DNA of 64,000 nucleotides from Hemileia vastatrix (GCA_030280995.1 JASXTE010000017.1:11122498-11186497), one strand, 5' to 3'; counted from the stretch's first letter, positions 10,457-23,070 are shown. Numbers and translations are program-made. Notes: generated from the sequence alone by a model not told the origin.

Positions 10457-11529
10457 TTATGCAATGGAGCTGAATTGTGTTTTAAGAAATCTTTGAACCT
10501 GCTATTTAATCATTTGAGTCATGTCACAATTTTGAGGAGCAGATGGTATTGGGAGTGCATTAACAGCAGTTTCTGGAAGCTCAAACTTGGGGGCCCAGGA
10601 CCAGCTGTCTGGTGTGTTCATGAGTAACAACCTAAGAGCAGAACTAAATTCAATGTAGTCCCTCCTTTAGTTTTTCACTTGTTATATAATTTTGAGAAAT
10701 TTTATTTGACTAAATCAGTACTCATTGATTTTACAGATTATATTAATTTTTCCCACTTCTTTCACTATTTCAACTTTTATTATTCTGGAGAGTAATTCAA
10801 TTCACTCAGTTATATTTTCTCATATTCACATCATATACTGTGTTAAGTTTAAAAGTATATACACAAGTCCCCATCAATGTTAACTGGTCAGTAATTGAGT
10901 GGCAAATCTATGATATAAAATAAAAGAAAGCTTATACACAGAGGGATAATACTATGCAGTGTATTTCAAGTGCTTTTATTGTTTTCAGGTAATGATTCTG
11001 TGCTTCATCTTGGTATTTACTCTTCTTGAGCTTGGTACCTGATCTTTATGGAAAAAAATGAGGGAAGGCATTGAACAAAGGTCACTCCACAGTTTAGAAA
11101 AAAAAAGATGACAAGGGCTTGAGCAGTATCACAGAAAAACTAGATGGATAGCGCACAGGCTTTTTACCTTGTTATGGGATATTTTAATAAAATATTATGG
11201 GAGGGATTCCATAAAAGGTTACTCTGAATGTCTATTCAAGGTACATGAAAAAAACTTGCCTAAAAGTTCTACTTTTTTCCCCCTGGTGTTGGTATCCTCA
11301 ATAAAATAGTCCTTAAGGGAGAGATCCCTGTTCTCTTGTTTGACTGTGGATGGCTCCTCAATAAAAAGGGGCCTTATTAAATTTTGTGTTTCAAGAAAAG
11401 CTCTACTTTCTTCAGAAGAAGGCTGTCTCCCTAAAACTTTAACATTTAATGTCATTTATTTCAATAAACCAATAATGATTTTGGGAACCTCTTAGTTTAA
11501 AAAACATAGTTCGCTTCTTGATTACCATT
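10457..11529. other. Unassigned stretch, no supportable gene
   Basis: A short minus-strand frame (ATG at about 10622, Pro-rich, stop after about 39 codons) and a 78-codon minus frame (11219-11455) have protein-like composition, but nothing around them supports expression. The right end runs into the protease/RT linker of the Gypsy relic that follows. Confidence 0.4.
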
Positions 11530-12635
11530 CTAATTTCTTTGTACTCCCTTGTGAAAAGCATGATGTCTTTTTAGTAAAACCTTCAGGTTCTTCTTCATCT
11601 TTTTTATTATCTAACTTTGAGAATTTATTTCAGTCACTGGTCACTATGGTTTTACCAATCAGTCAACCAGATTTTGATCTTAAAATTACTTTGGTCCCTA
11701 AGGCTACACTTCCTACTTTTAAACCATACCCTCTATCAAGGGATCAGGAATTACTCATGCAAAAATGAGTGGATGAGAATCTGGCTAAAGGTTTTATACC
11801 AATTTCATGTTCCCCTATATCATCTCCTATTTTTTTTGTCACTCAGCCTAATATTGCTCCTTGGCCTTGTGAAGACTGCATATTACTTAATTATATTACT
11901 ATCAAAGACCAATTTCCACTTCCTTCTTTTCCTCATTTATTTACAATATTAAGTGAGAAGAAGTATTTTTCTAAAATTGGTCTAAAGTCTGCATTTAGTG
12001 TTCTTCAGATAATGCCTGGGGAGGAGTGGATAACCACTTTTAAAACTTCCTGGGGTTAGTTTGAATATCTATTCATGCCTTTTGGGTTGTGCAATGCACC
12101 TTCAGAATTTCAACATTTTGTGCAGTGGGTACCTAGGAAAGTATTAGATGTCTTTTGTAGTGTATAAATTGATGATATCTTTGTTTTTTCCAACACTTAC
12201 AATGATCATAATAATTAGTTAAAAGCCATATTCACCATGCTAAAATGTGAGAATCAGGTTATTTCTTCAACTTAATTTGCATTCTATCAACAGCAAGTTG
12301 AGTTTCTAGGTTTTACCATGTCTGGAGAAGAAAAAAGATGAAAAAATACCAAATTAAAGCTATTATGGACTGGCCTATGTCTGAAACTTTGTTTCAGACT
12401 AAGCAGTTTTTAGGATTTTCTAATTTTGATTGCATATTCATTCCCAATTTTGCTGAATTATCACTACCATTAACTGATGGAACCAAGGCATCCACTAATT
12501 TTTCTTTTGAGTCCCCTATATTTATCTCATCCTTTGAGGCTTTATAAAAGGCCTTTCTGAAAGTCATTTTGTTTAAGCACTTTGACTATACCAACCCTTT
12601 TTTTATGAATGTTGACCTCTCAGGCTTTGCATTTG
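11530..12635 (+). pseudogene. Ty3/Gypsy reverse transcriptase relic (element X)
   Basis: Translation in shifting frames gives the classic Gypsy RT order: PYPLS..Q.LL, VDENLAKGFI, SSPIFFV, the YPLP-like FPLPSFP, then FEYLFMPFGLCNAPSEFQHF, IDDIFVFS (Y-x-DD lost to a stop), VEFLGF and the start of RNase H (MNVDLSGF). At least six stops or frame changes. It ends exactly where the LTR of B1 begins at 12636, so B1 inserted into it; the rest of RNase H and integrase are not seen. It belongs to a Gypsy lineage different from families A and B. Confidence 0.75.
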
Positions 12636-12949
12636 TGTTGGGATTTGTTTGAGAGGTGGGGAGGAGAGCTATGGGCACTCTGCATAGTAAAGAGGCAGAA
12701 GAGTGGATATTGCATAAGGGGGTTATATAGGGCAAGCACTGTGGAGTGCTCCCCATTGGACAACTTATCTAGTAATCCAGTTATTTTCTAGTCTCACTGC
12801 CAATTGGCATAGTCATTATTGTCTTCTCTCACTTTTGGAAGTCCCAACATAGTTAGTCTTAGTTAGTCTCACTTCTGCATCAAGCATAGTCAGTCCTGTC
12901 TTAGGCTAATGTTATAACTAGTGGTAGTCTGCCTTCTTAGGTCTTAACA
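12636..12949 (+). repeat. 5' LTR of B1
   Basis: 314 bp, starts TGTTGGGATTTG and ends TAGGTCTTAACA. Same family as the LTRs at 51753-52050, 59157-59431 and, inverted, 59692-60009. TATA-like TTATATAGGG lies near 12723. Confidence 0.8.
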
Positions 12950-12986
12950 ATTTGTCTGATCTTAATTGGTGCACTACCAAAGAACA

Positions 12987-13980
12987 ATGAACCCCTTAGG
13001 TCATCCTGATGCAGCAACCCCTTCTGCAATGCAAAAGCAAATGGCACACTTAAAAAAGCAAAAAACCAGACTCAAATAACTTTTAGCAGAGGAAAGGCCC
13101 TCATACTACGGCCCCACAGAAGCAGAACTGGACACCACTGAAGGTAAGGCACAGTCACAGCCTGCAACACCAGCACTACTTGTTAAAGGCCCAAAGATTT
13201 CTTTCCCAGAAATATTCAATGTAAAGTGAGGTCCCTGGGCAGATCAGTACACATCTAAGGTAAATATTTATTTTCTGCTCAACTGCCATAAGTTCCCAGA
13301 TGAGCAATCAAAAATTGGATTCACAATCTTGTATCTCAAAGAGGAGGCAGCACACTGGGAAAGGCCATATACAAAGGAACTCTTTCTAAATGGCAAGTTG
13401 GAAACAGATATCTGTAAGTTCATGGCAGCATTTGAATTAGAATTTGGAGATCCTTATGTGGCCACAACCTCAGAGCATCCTCTCAACCAGTTGTGACAGA
13501 AACACTCTGTTGCTGAGTATGTGTCAGAATTCTGGGGCCATACCAGCTATGTTACAACATGGGGAGAAGTAGAACTCATGTTTTAATTTAGAAATGGGCT
13601 CTCACAAAAAATCAGGAACACCCTATTTAGTCACCCTTGTCAATCCTCCCTCCAAGAGCTCATGGAATAAGCTATCCAAATTGACAAAAAGTTCATGAAT
13701 AAGTAAATTGATGGTTTGAGTGGCACTTTTCAGTGGCACATCCAGTTCCAGGAACCCAAACGTCATGGACATTTATGCAGACAAATTATGCCTTGCTAAT
13801 ACGAAAAAAAGGCTATCTGATGAGAAATAACAGAGGTGTATGAGTAGAGGGCTGTGCCTCTAATTTTTAAATGGTGGTCATCTAGCAAGGGAGTGTAAGG
13901 GGAAGATCAGGGCTAGTGAGGTGGAGGATAGCACAGGTAGGGTGCAGGTAAAAGAAAGTGCTCAGGAGTGAAGCTTGTTC
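12987..13980 (+). pseudogene. Gag of B1, decayed
   Basis: From ATG at 12987 a gag-like translation: a Lys/Gln-rich start, then PKISFPEIFNVK, NIYFLLNCHKFPDEQSKIGF, AAHWERPYTKEL, FMAAFELEFGDP, VAEYVSEFWGHTSYV, and a degraded zinc knuckle near 13850 (NGGHLAREC). In-frame stops look like Gln to TAA and Arg/Trp to TGA changes. It aligns with the B2 gag at 52405-52640 (MAHWEMPYKKELF, FMAAFEVEF, FWGHTSYVKAWGEG). In a working element it would form the particle shell. Confidence 0.7.
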
Positions 13981-14089
13981 CCTCCTTGAGAATATTAGAG
14001 GGAAAGAAAGGAGGGTATTTGTTTTTAGAGTTATAAGTGTGTAAGCCAAATGAGTTAAATGATAATTTTATCATAGTAAACTTGCCTTA

Positions 14090-16785
14090 ATGACCCTTGA
14101 AGCCACAAAAAATGTACAAGTCCTACTGGACTGTGGGAAACAGACTGTTTTATTTCTAAAATGTTTTTACAGAGAAATAAGATGTAAAGTGAAGTATTGG
14201 ACCACCCTAGAAATCTAATTATGTTTTATTTATCCTCAGGTGGGGGAGGAGAAGCAAGAGAAAAGGTTTTTTTCAATTTTTGGTGTAACCAAAAAGAGTC
14301 GCAGTGAAGGGCATATGCAACAAACCTGAAGAAAAAGTATGGCATGGTTCTGGGTATGACATGTCTGGACTAATATATACCACACATTGACTGGAAGGAA
14401 AAGAAGGTGAAGATAATAAGGAAAGGGGATTATTGCGCTGAAGTATTGGCCCCCTGGTCCTTTCAGGGGCCAGTAGCCTATTCCTGAGACTCTTCTGATG
14501 TTTTGTTATCATCAGTGGACTTTCTATCTGATATGATGCTTTCACTTGATTCTAAGCAGCAGGCTGGTGATGGGTTACCAATGGGGAGTGACAGAGAGGG
14601 CCAAAAGGGAGAAGAAAGGAGTCTAAAGGAGAAGAAGGTGCAAAAGAGGAAGGATAAGGCAGAAGATGGGAAGGTGGATGGCACAGAGAAAAAATTTGTC
14701 CCCTGGCCTCTACAGGGGTCAGGGTCCCCTCCCGGAAAGTCTCCTGGTGTTTTATTGCCATCAGTAGACTTGTCGCAAGACCTGACACTTTTTTTTGGTG
14801 CTAAGTTTCAGGAATTTTAGGGGAACTTGAGGAAGAAGAGGAGCTGGAATATATGAAACAGCTTGGAACATATCTGCTAAGATTTCAGCCAAGTTCCAGT
14901 CCTTAAAGCCAGCCAAAAGTCTCAAGGAGATGGTCCTTGAAGCTTACTTGGAGTTCTTAAGATCTTTTGAAGATGGAGAAGTCAAGATCCTAACACCTCA
15001 TTAACCATATGACTTTACTATTGATCTTATGTTAAGCACAACCCCTCAATTTAGCTGCATAATCCCATTATCAACCCTAGAGTCAACAGTGCTAAAAGAG
15101 ATTATAGATGAAAAGTTAAAGAATGGTTTTATTAGGGAATACAAATCTCCCTGGGACACCCCTTTCATCTTTTCAGGAAAAAAATATAGGTCATTAAGAC
15201 CTTGTATGAGTTTCAGAAGGTTAAATGCGCTGACAGTTAAGAACAGATATCCCCTTCCCCTGAAAAGTGAGCTAATTGATAGCCTTCAGGGTGCAGAGAT
15301 CTTCACATCCCTAGATCTTAGGGCAGGTGACCACAACATATGTGTGAAAGAATGTGATGAACACAAACTGAAATTCAGCACCAAATTTGGTCATTTCAAA
15401 GGGCTAGTAATGCCATTTGGTAATTTTAATACAAATTCCACTTTCCAACATTTCACCAACAGCATCTTTAGAGACAAAATAGGGATAGATGTGGTTGTAT
15501 ACCTGGATGATATCCTGATTTATTCCAGATCAATGGAAGAACACCAGATATGTGTGAAAGACTATTTTTGGCGCTTGAGGGAGGCCCAAGTATCGCTAAA
15601 ACAAAAGAAATGTGTTTTTTTCAGTAGGTGAAATCCCCTACCTGGGTATGATCATTCCAAAAAAAAAAATAAGGTGAAAAAAGACCAGGAGAAAGTAAAG
15701 GCAGTAACAGAATGGCTAAAACCATCATCAGTAAAAGAGCTCCAGTAATTTCTTGTATTCACAAACTTTTACCACAGTTTTATTAAAAATTACTCACACA
15801 TCTTCCAACAATTTCACAGTCTCAAAAAGAAAGAAGCTATTTTTAACTGGAAAAATAATCAAAAAGAGGTGTTCGAATACCTAAAAATATTTTTTGACAG
15901 CCCCTATTCTTGCAATTCCTGACTTATTAAAGCCATTTTTTTTGGAATGTGACTACTCATATTTTGCACTAAGTGCAGTATTATCTCAATAAAATGCTGA
16001 AAATTTCCTGCACCCAGTAGTATATCTTTCAAAAACACTTCTAGGCCCCAAATTAAACTATGAAATATATGATAAGGAGTTATTGGAACTAGTTGAAGTG
16101 GTGCACACCTGGTGTCATTATTTATAAGGCGGGCCACACAGACTACAAGTTATTATTTACACAGAGCATAAAAACTTGAAAATTTTCCTGACAAAAAAAA
16201 TTTGACTCTCTGGCAAGCACGCTGGGAAAAATGATAAGTAGCATTAATTTTTTTTTACATTCAACCAAGGGAAGAGAAGTGGAAAACCTGATGTGCTATC
16301 ACAACATCCTGATTTGGGCCCAGCACTGGACCAGCTACATAATGTTGGCTCTACGTTATTGAAGGGAGATCTTAAAGAGGGGGTAATACTAAATGAAGTG
16401 GAATGGGTAGGAAGGGGGTAGGAAGAGAATGAGGGGGTTCAGGAGTTAGTGAAGGAGCTGTTGTCAAAAGAGGTATTGGTAAGGTAAGTATTGGAGGAGT
16501 ATCATCTAGAAGGGGAAACACTATATTGAAAAGGGAGCATAATGGTGCTAAATGATGAAGAGCTCAAGAGGAAGGTGTTAAAATCAGAGCATTACTTCCT
16601 CATGGCAGGTCACCCAGGACTGCTGAAGACTGTGAAGCTCATAAATCACAACTTTTACTGGAAGTCCATGAAGGCATATTTCCAGCGCTAAGTAGCTGCA
16701 TGAAACTCTTGCCAGAGGAGTAAGATCATCCCAACAACCAAACCACTAACCCCATTAAGCATAGCCAAGAAGCCATGAAAGGAAC
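14090..16785 (+). pseudogene. Protease-RT-RNase H-integrase (first part) of B1, decayed
   Basis: Protease trace VQVLLDCG near 14130 (D-C-G instead of D-S/T-G). A Ser/Lys/Gly-rich linker (14503-14820) is shared with B2 (53557-53913). RT is still open for 200 codons at 15029-15631 with TPFIFSGKKYRSLRPC, MPFG and the active-site YLDD near 15500. After a frame change RNase H and the integrase zinc domain (LMAGHPGLLKTVKLINHNFYWKSM; Cys pair partly lost) follow to 16780. Many stops. The frame resumes at 17969 after the solo LTR. Confidence 0.75.
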
Positions 16786-17968
16786 TGTCAGCCTATATAT
16801 CCCTAGGACTGAGTATTTCTTATGCTTAAAATAAGATAACCTTAAGTAAATTAAGCTTATATCTTAAAAATAAGGTTAAAATAATAATATATATTATTAT
16901 ATTATATATATATATAATTATTATTCTATTATATAAATTATAGTAGTTTAAATAGCTTATCCCTAGCCTAATAATACTTATTAAGTTGTTAATGGAGTCA
17001 TAATATACTTATCTTAAGTGATATAAAGTTATTATTGACATACATAAGCTTATATGTATACATAAATCTCATATTCAGTGAAATATGCAGTATATTATGT
17101 ATATTTAGGTATATAAGTGGGTTTTAGCCCCTTAATAGCCTATAACCTTTGTTTTTCTGCTTATTTTATGTCATATGGACGAAATCAGTGGACTCACAAT
17201 GCCTACAGAAGCATAGACATCTATATCAGGCGCATACACTCAATTTGGACAACTTAATTTACTTCCTTGGATGGGTATTCACGGATTTATGGGTTGGAAA
17301 GTCATTTCTGGGTTAATGTGGATGCTTGGGGATGTTATTGGGGGCTTGGAAATTTTATTTGTTTCCTTTATATGCTTTGGGTTTCATTAAATCTATTTTT
17401 GATTGCTTATTTTACCTGTTTCATTATGCTATCCGCTTTTATCTGGATTTTCTATTTGTGGTATAGATCTGTGTTATCATTAATTGTGATGGAAGGTCCT
17501 TACTGGAGGTCTGGGTGTTGAATCTGCTTGAAGTGGACGCCATGGGGAGGTGATGGGCCCTCACAGTGCTGTAATTGCCAGGGATAGCAGTGACATCATC
17601 TGGATTGAAGGTCTGTGCACTCCAGTGGATTTGGGTATAAGTAAGGAGGGATTTTGACGGTTATTTATCATCATTCACTTACTACAATTCAAACAAACAC
17701 TACAATTAAATAATTAGCATTCAGAAAATATATTGTAAAGCCATTATAAATTGATATTATCTTTATATAAGCTATAACTATATTTTATTCATCTATTTTC
17801 CACTACTAGCACACATTTAAATCCAAGTATTGTGAGTTTTATTTGAGTATAACTATTTTATTAGTCTTCCCCTGAGGTTTAATCACTAAATCATTTATCA
17901 ATAAGTAGTAGGACCATAAATAAACACTATTATATCATACTTATATACTAGACTATACTTACAGGAAC
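16781..17968 (+). mobile_element. Solo LTR with 5-bp target duplication inside B1
   Basis: LTR of 1178 bp (16786-17963), TGTCAGCC...TACTTACA, flanked by GGAAC at 16781-16785 and 17964-17968. The LTR start matches that of family-A LTRs. B2 has the uninterrupted sequence (AGGAACTCTCTTATGATC at 56019), which confirms the insertion point. It is left by recombination between two LTRs of a former full element. ORFs inside it are chance frames. Confidence 0.9.
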
Positions 17969-18852
17969 TCTATTATGATCTTATAGTGGAGTTACTCAAA
18001 TCACAAGGAAAGAAAGTTACCTTACAGTATTTGAATGCTGAACCAAGATGGTGCACTTTGTTCCCACCACTACCAAGGTTACATTAGAAAGAATTTCAGA
18101 CTTAATGGTGGTGCATGTTTGGAAATTACATGGAATTTCCGAAAGTATAGTATCATAAAGGCGAAGTACTTTTAACTCTAAGCTTCTGAAAGCAATGTAT
18201 GAGCAACTCAAAATCAAGCCCATCTTGTCAATAGCCTGGTATCCACAGACTGATGGGAAATCTGAGATATTAAATAAAGCAATTGATCAATATTTGCCCC
18301 ATCTCTTTAACTATAAGCAAGATAATTGGGTACAGCTGTTATCATTAGATGAATTCTCATAAAACAGCTGGGCACATGCTGCAACAGGCATGTCACCATT
18401 CTATGCTAACTATGGGTATCACCCAACATTCTAGATTGGTACACCATTCATGTAACAGGTTCCAGAAGTAGAAGATCCAATCTAAAGAATATTGAGTATA
18501 TATTTAGGAACTCAAAGCAGCTCTCAAATAATCTGAACAATCAATGAAGTGTCATCACAATGAAGGAAAGACCCAGCACTGCGCGCTACAGGTAGATGAC
18601 AAAGTTTGGTTAAGCTCACATTTCATTTCCACATTACCCCCCAGAACTAATTTAGATCACAAGAAAGTGGGGCCATTCAAAGTCAAACTCAAGGTATCTG
18701 AATCAGCTTATGAGCTGGAACTACCAATCTCAATGATACAAGTAAATCTTGTCTTAAAAATTTTATTTCTCACAAAGCATAAATAAGATACAATTCCAAG
18801 ACACCAATAAGAGCCACCAGTGCCAATTCAGGTGAGAAATGAAGAGAATATT
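17969..18852 (+). pseudogene. Integrase C-terminal half of B1, decayed
   Basis: Translation in mixed frames shows the integrase core remains (KPIFSIAWYPQTDG-like stretch near 18210-18260, SPFYANYG-like stretch near 18400), a stop-ridden helical part, then an open 80-codon piece at 18544-18786 (KVWLSSHFIST, LDHKKVGPFKVK, AYELELP), the SH3-like integrase tail. The chromodomain linker (EPPVPIQVRNEE) is cut at 18852 by the Copia LTR. Confidence 0.7.
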
Positions 18853-19244
18853 TGTGAAAATATGTAGTTATTTCTGATATTTAACTTATTTTTCTGTTTA
18901 TTAAGATCCAACTTTAACCATTTGTGACATGTATTACTACCTCAATTTGTACTTTTTTACACATTTTTAGTTATTTCATATTCTAAAAAAATGTGATATG
19001 TCTCTGTTTGTGTGATGTTCAATCATGGTCTATTTATGTATTGAGAGAGAACACTCAGCTATTTAATGGTATCCCTGTCTGAGTAGATTTCTTCATCTTT
19101 TTGTTCTTGCTCAATATTATTTTTATTTTACCTTCATAGGTCTGATTATTTTTCTTATCTTTTAATATTTCAAATATTCATAGTGTTATTGTTATTTATA
19201 TTTTTTACATGATAGCAGCAGAGACCACTTATTTACTTGAGGCA
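18853..19244 (+). repeat. 5' LTR of the Copia element
   Basis: 392 bp, TGTGAAAATATG...ACTTGAGGCA. Aligns base for base in length with the 3' LTR but is clearly diverged, pointing to an old insertion. Confidence 0.8.
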
Positions 19245-20391
19245 TGAGCAACATTGTAGAAAGACTCTTACAGTTGCCTTTCTGTAAGCAGAATCCAAGG
19301 GAGTTGGATAAACCAAAGAAAACCCGTCATTTTAAGTAAATAAAGAGTTTAAAATTATCTAAGCTAAAACCTCTACTTAATATGAAATAACCAATAAGCT
19401 ATTCGTTATTAATCTTGTTGAGATGTAGCATCTGTTTTCTTTAAAATGAGGGTGAGAAACACAACAGTGAAGCTGTACTTAGAGAAATTATATAAATGAT
19501 TGAAGAATTTGTTTTTATGAAGATTTGGTTTTTATGAGATTTAGTTGTTAAAATCCGATCCCAGATTATGAGATCTTTAAAGTGGAACCCTATAAGTTAA
19601 TATTTATGATGATGTGTGAATTTATTATAATGTTATGTAAAGTGTTATATTTATAAGGGTATTGAAATTTATAATTTATTATATTATATTATTATTTTTT
19701 ATATTAAGAGTATTGTTTGATAGATGGATAGATACATGTATCTAATTTTGAGTCAACAGGCTTTATATGCATAGTATGTCACATTCCCTACTTTCCCTAA
19801 CTGGAGCATTCTGGAGCTTGTCCAGAGATCTCTGGAGTTTGTATGGAGCTGTTACAGACTTCCAGAATCAATAAGAGCCTTTAAATTACTAATAAAAAAT
19901 CAAAAAAAGTTACAGATAATAAATATAATTCTCCTTTATACTCCATTATAGTTTTTGTAGCCTATGCAGCCCTATTCATATAATAAATAATTATCAAATT
20001 CAAGCAAGTTAAAAAAATCAAAAATAATCAAAAATACTTTATAAAATTATTAAAAATAATAGAAAAATAGTAAAAATTCCAGAAAAATTCTCAAAGGTTC
20101 TTGAGACTCCTGAAATTAATTACCATAAAATTTTAGACCTATTCTTACATTTCCTGCCCAGTAATCCTTTGTTAAATCTTGACCCATAAAATCAACCCTT
20201 TTCAACCATTTTTAATACTTAATTTATTTAATATAACCGTTTTAAAAAAAGATTGGTCTTTCCAATCTCAAAAAAAATTCACCAAAAACACATTTTTAAA
20301 TAACTTAAGTGCCATACTAAACTTTTTATTACCAAAATGCTTACTAATTGCATTACTTTATTTTAAAATTTTGGATAGCTGATGTATTTAT
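19245..20391. other. AT-rich unassigned insert between Copia LTR and gag
   Basis: The Copia leader after the LTR (TGAGCAACATT) is interrupted at about 19256, and LTR-like sequence resumes at 20392. The inserted 1.1 kb has no ORF worth calling. A G/C-richer patch at 19790-19850 repeats CTGGAG motifs. It may be another decayed LTR; no ends could be fixed. Confidence 0.4.
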
Positions 20392-20601
20392 TTTAGATCT
20401 TTTTGTTCTTGCTCAATATTATTTTTATATTACACTTATAGGTATTAGAAGCAGATATCACTTATTTACTTGATTCATGAGCAATGTTTACTAATTAGTC
20501 ACATTATTTTATTTTAAGAGGTATTAGTGGCAGAGACCACTTATTTACTTGAGGCACGTGTGACATTTACTAATTAGTAGCATTATTTTATTTTAAATGA
20601 C
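20392..20601 (+). repeat. Truncated Copia LTR end with an 80-bp tandem duplication
   Basis: CTTTTTGTTCTTGCTCAATATT matches the inside of the Copia LTRs, followed by two direct copies of an about 80-bp unit (from about 20442 and 20521: GGTATTAG...ACTTATTTACTTGA...TTTACTAATTAG...TTTTATTTTAA). Each unit holds the LTR terminus plus leader. Confidence 0.6.
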
Positions 20602-20639
20602 TTTAAGGTTATGGGCCCAGTCCAAAATTGAACATCAAG

Positions 20640-21439
20640 CAGAAATTTTTTTGATATAACATCACCAGCTCCATCCTACGCCTTATCCTCTGATTCTGCT
20701 GAAACTGTGCTTCCTTCTCAATCTTCCAATATGTAAAATTAAGACCCTGTTATAGATTCATCTTTCAAAATTCTTATCTTATCTTCTAAGAATTTTCATG
20801 AATGTAAAATTGAAATGTTAGCTTTTTTAACCTGTCACAAAATAAAGCTCTTGCACTTCGTAAAGAACCAAGAACTTCTAATGATGCGGCACAAAATTTC
20901 AAAGATGATTTTCAGTCCAAAGTTAATAAAGATACAGATTTCATTATCTCTAAAACTGATTCCAGAAATTTTGCTGCTTTTGTTGCCAAAGACAAAATGG
21001 AGAGCCCTTGGTTGATTTGGTCCAAGTTAAAAAATAAATATGCTTCTGATGTTGCCTCCAATAGAGCATATATTTTCACTTGTTACCACAATATAAAGTG
21101 ACATTATAAAGGCCTTAAAACTTTTGTTAAAAAGTTAAGAACCAGAATCAATGAACTTGGTTCTGTTGGAGTTTATGTAGAGAGAAAAGTCAAAGCTAAT
21201 AGAATATTACATCTTCTAACTGACTCTTATCAAACCCACAAGGCACTTATCTTACATTCATCATAAGTCTCACATCAAACACTCTAAATACACAATTTGT
21301 TTTCCCAACTTGCGCCTTTAGCAATTGAGGTTGAGCCAGATGTTGTTTAAAATTCTGAACTCATTTCAATCAAACAATATTTCAATCCAAAATTTCATGT
21401 TTTTCAAAACATCAAGCATAATCCAAAGACAAAGCATAC
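20640..21439 (+). pseudogene. Copia gag, decayed
   Basis: Frame pieces give ALRKEPRTSNDAAQNFKDDF, SPWLIWSKLKNKYASDVASNRA, YKGLKTFVKKLRTRINELGSVGV and NRILHLLTDSYQTHKALI, the usual Copia gag helices around the UBN2-type core. Interrupted by stops and by the MITE that follows. No intact zinc knuckle seen. Confidence 0.65.
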
Positions 21440-21647
21440 CACCACAAAAAATTAAGTGGCACCTGCTAGAAGATTCCTATCCCTATATTTAGTTTTTATT
21501 TGAGAGAGAAATTGATTTGATGTTGAGTGAGCTAGTGTTCCCATTGTTTAGTGGGCAGTCCAGAAGAATTAAGGGTGAGCTGAAATTGAGTTTATTAAAA
21601 GATAGGGATTGGCACCTGCTATCAGGTGCACATGTTTTTTTATGGTG
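21440..21647. mobile_element. MITE copy 1 (208 bp) in the Copia element
   Basis: Ends in inverted repeats of about 50 bp: CACCACAAAAAATTAAGTGG inward from the left, CACCATAAAAAAACATG inward from the right on the other strand, then on both sides GGCACCTG-CTAG/ATAG and ATCCCTAT. TAC occurs directly on both sides (21437-21439 and 21648-21650), a likely 3-bp target duplication. A relative l sits at 54229-54440. No coding capacity. Confidence 0.8.
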
Positions 21648-21659
21648 TACCAAAGACAA

Positions 21660-22920
21660 TTTTTTTGAGCTTCATCCCAAAAAGAAGAAAAGCCAAAGTG
21701 TCAATAAGAGCTCAGCTTAAACCAACTCTGATATTCATGCTAGCATCAGTTGTGGTCCAGCTAAAGTCTTTAAAGCTTGTAATAGCTCTGGAAAAAGCAA
21801 TCACAATCCTATTATTTTGAAATAAAGAGCCACTGTTCATGTGTTTAAAGATCCGAGTGCCTTCAAAAATTTTCAAAGAGATCAAAAGACATTTAAACTT
21901 GGAGACAGCTCTTACATCTACAGTCAAGGCATAGGATCAATTAACTCACTCACTCCCAGAGAAGCTATTACACTCTATGTTGGTCTTCATGTGCCTCCCA
22001 TTAATCAAAACTTAATTGGTTTTGGCCAATTTATTAGACTTGGATGTACTCAGACCACCTATCCTGAGGTAAAAGTAGTCATATCAAGAGACTATGAAAC
22101 AATTTTAGATTGAAAATGGACCTCGATGAGGGACTAGTTGTACTAGATGCCGAAATTGGAGATTCTTTCATTACCTCTATTAATTGTTTTCTTTCTAAAA
22201 GATCCAAATCCCTTTAAAATTATAGATTTGGTCATTTAAATGAATATTATATGAATAAACTTGAGAAAAATCCTGATTTTAAGTTTACAAATTATCACAC
22301 TACTTGTGAATAATCCATCAATTTTAAACACCATCAATTACCATTCTTGGGAACTATACCACAAGTGAACAGATTTATAGAATATCTAACTTGAAATTTA
22401 AGTGTAAAAGTTAATCCTCCATTGGAAGGAGGAGCACTCTCTTATTTTAAAATCACCGACTCTTATACATCCTTTAGATTTGTATTTACAATGGTAAATA
22501 AATCTGATACTTTTCTACATTTTTCAAATTAACAAAGGAAATTGAAAATTCTTCCACAAATAAAATAGCAAATATTTTTTTCAATAATGGTACTGAATTT
22601 GTGAACAAATAGTTTAAGAATTTTTAAATTTAGAATGGCATTAAATTCATCACCACTTTGCCTTATACCCCTCAACAAAATCCAATAGCTTAGTGAGGTA
22701 ATCAAACCAAAACTGTAATGACAAAGGCTCTTTTATTACATGCAAAAATGAAATTATTGTTTTTGGGGGAAGTAGTTAATACTGATGTCTATTTAGAAAA
22801 ATGGGTTCCCTCTTCATCAATCAACTTTAAAACATATTACCAAATTAGATACAACAAAATCATAAAAGTTGAATACTTAAAGGTTCTTGGTTGCACAGCT
22901 TATGTGCTTATTGATTAAAG
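21660..22920 (+). pseudogene. Copia protease / pre-integrase / integrase, decayed
   Basis: A 90-codon open piece at 21841-22113 (DKTFKLGDSS-like, GIGSI, VPPINQNLIGFGQFI) matches the end of the protease and the gag-pre-integrase region. Downstream, frame pieces such as FGHLNEYYMNKL, KFTNYHTTCE and IKITDSY-type residues mark the integrase. A 66-codon piece at 22718-22918 ends in LGCTAYVLI, typical of the integrase C-terminal part. Many stops. Confidence 0.55.
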
Positions 22921-23070
22921 CTTAAGACACAGAAAATTCTCCCCAAATTCTTTAAAATTCTGTTTCTTGGGTATTCTGAACATATAAAATATTATTTTCT
23001 TATTAGATTAGATAATAAACAGATATTTTATTCTCATAATGTCTTCTTTGATGAGACAATTTTTCCTTTA

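Larger units (their letters stand above)
12636..18852 (+). mobile_element. Ty3/Gypsy family B copy B1, decayed and interrupted
   Basis: 5' LTR 12636-12949, gag, protease, RT, RNase H, integrase and the beginning of the C-terminal chromodomain linker, all with many stops. A solo LTR (16786-17963) splits the integrase. The 3' end is cut at 18852 by the Copia 5' LTR, so its own 3' LTR is missing. The internal order matches B2 at 51753-59431 throughout. Confidence 0.8.

Noticed and set aside
11219..11455. 78-codon minus frame with protein-like composition
   Set aside because: No homologue recognised, no splice or regulatory context, and it sits beside an oppositely oriented Gypsy relic.
17267..17521. 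84-codon hydrophobic frame
   Set aside because: Lies wholly in a solo LTR; chance frame.
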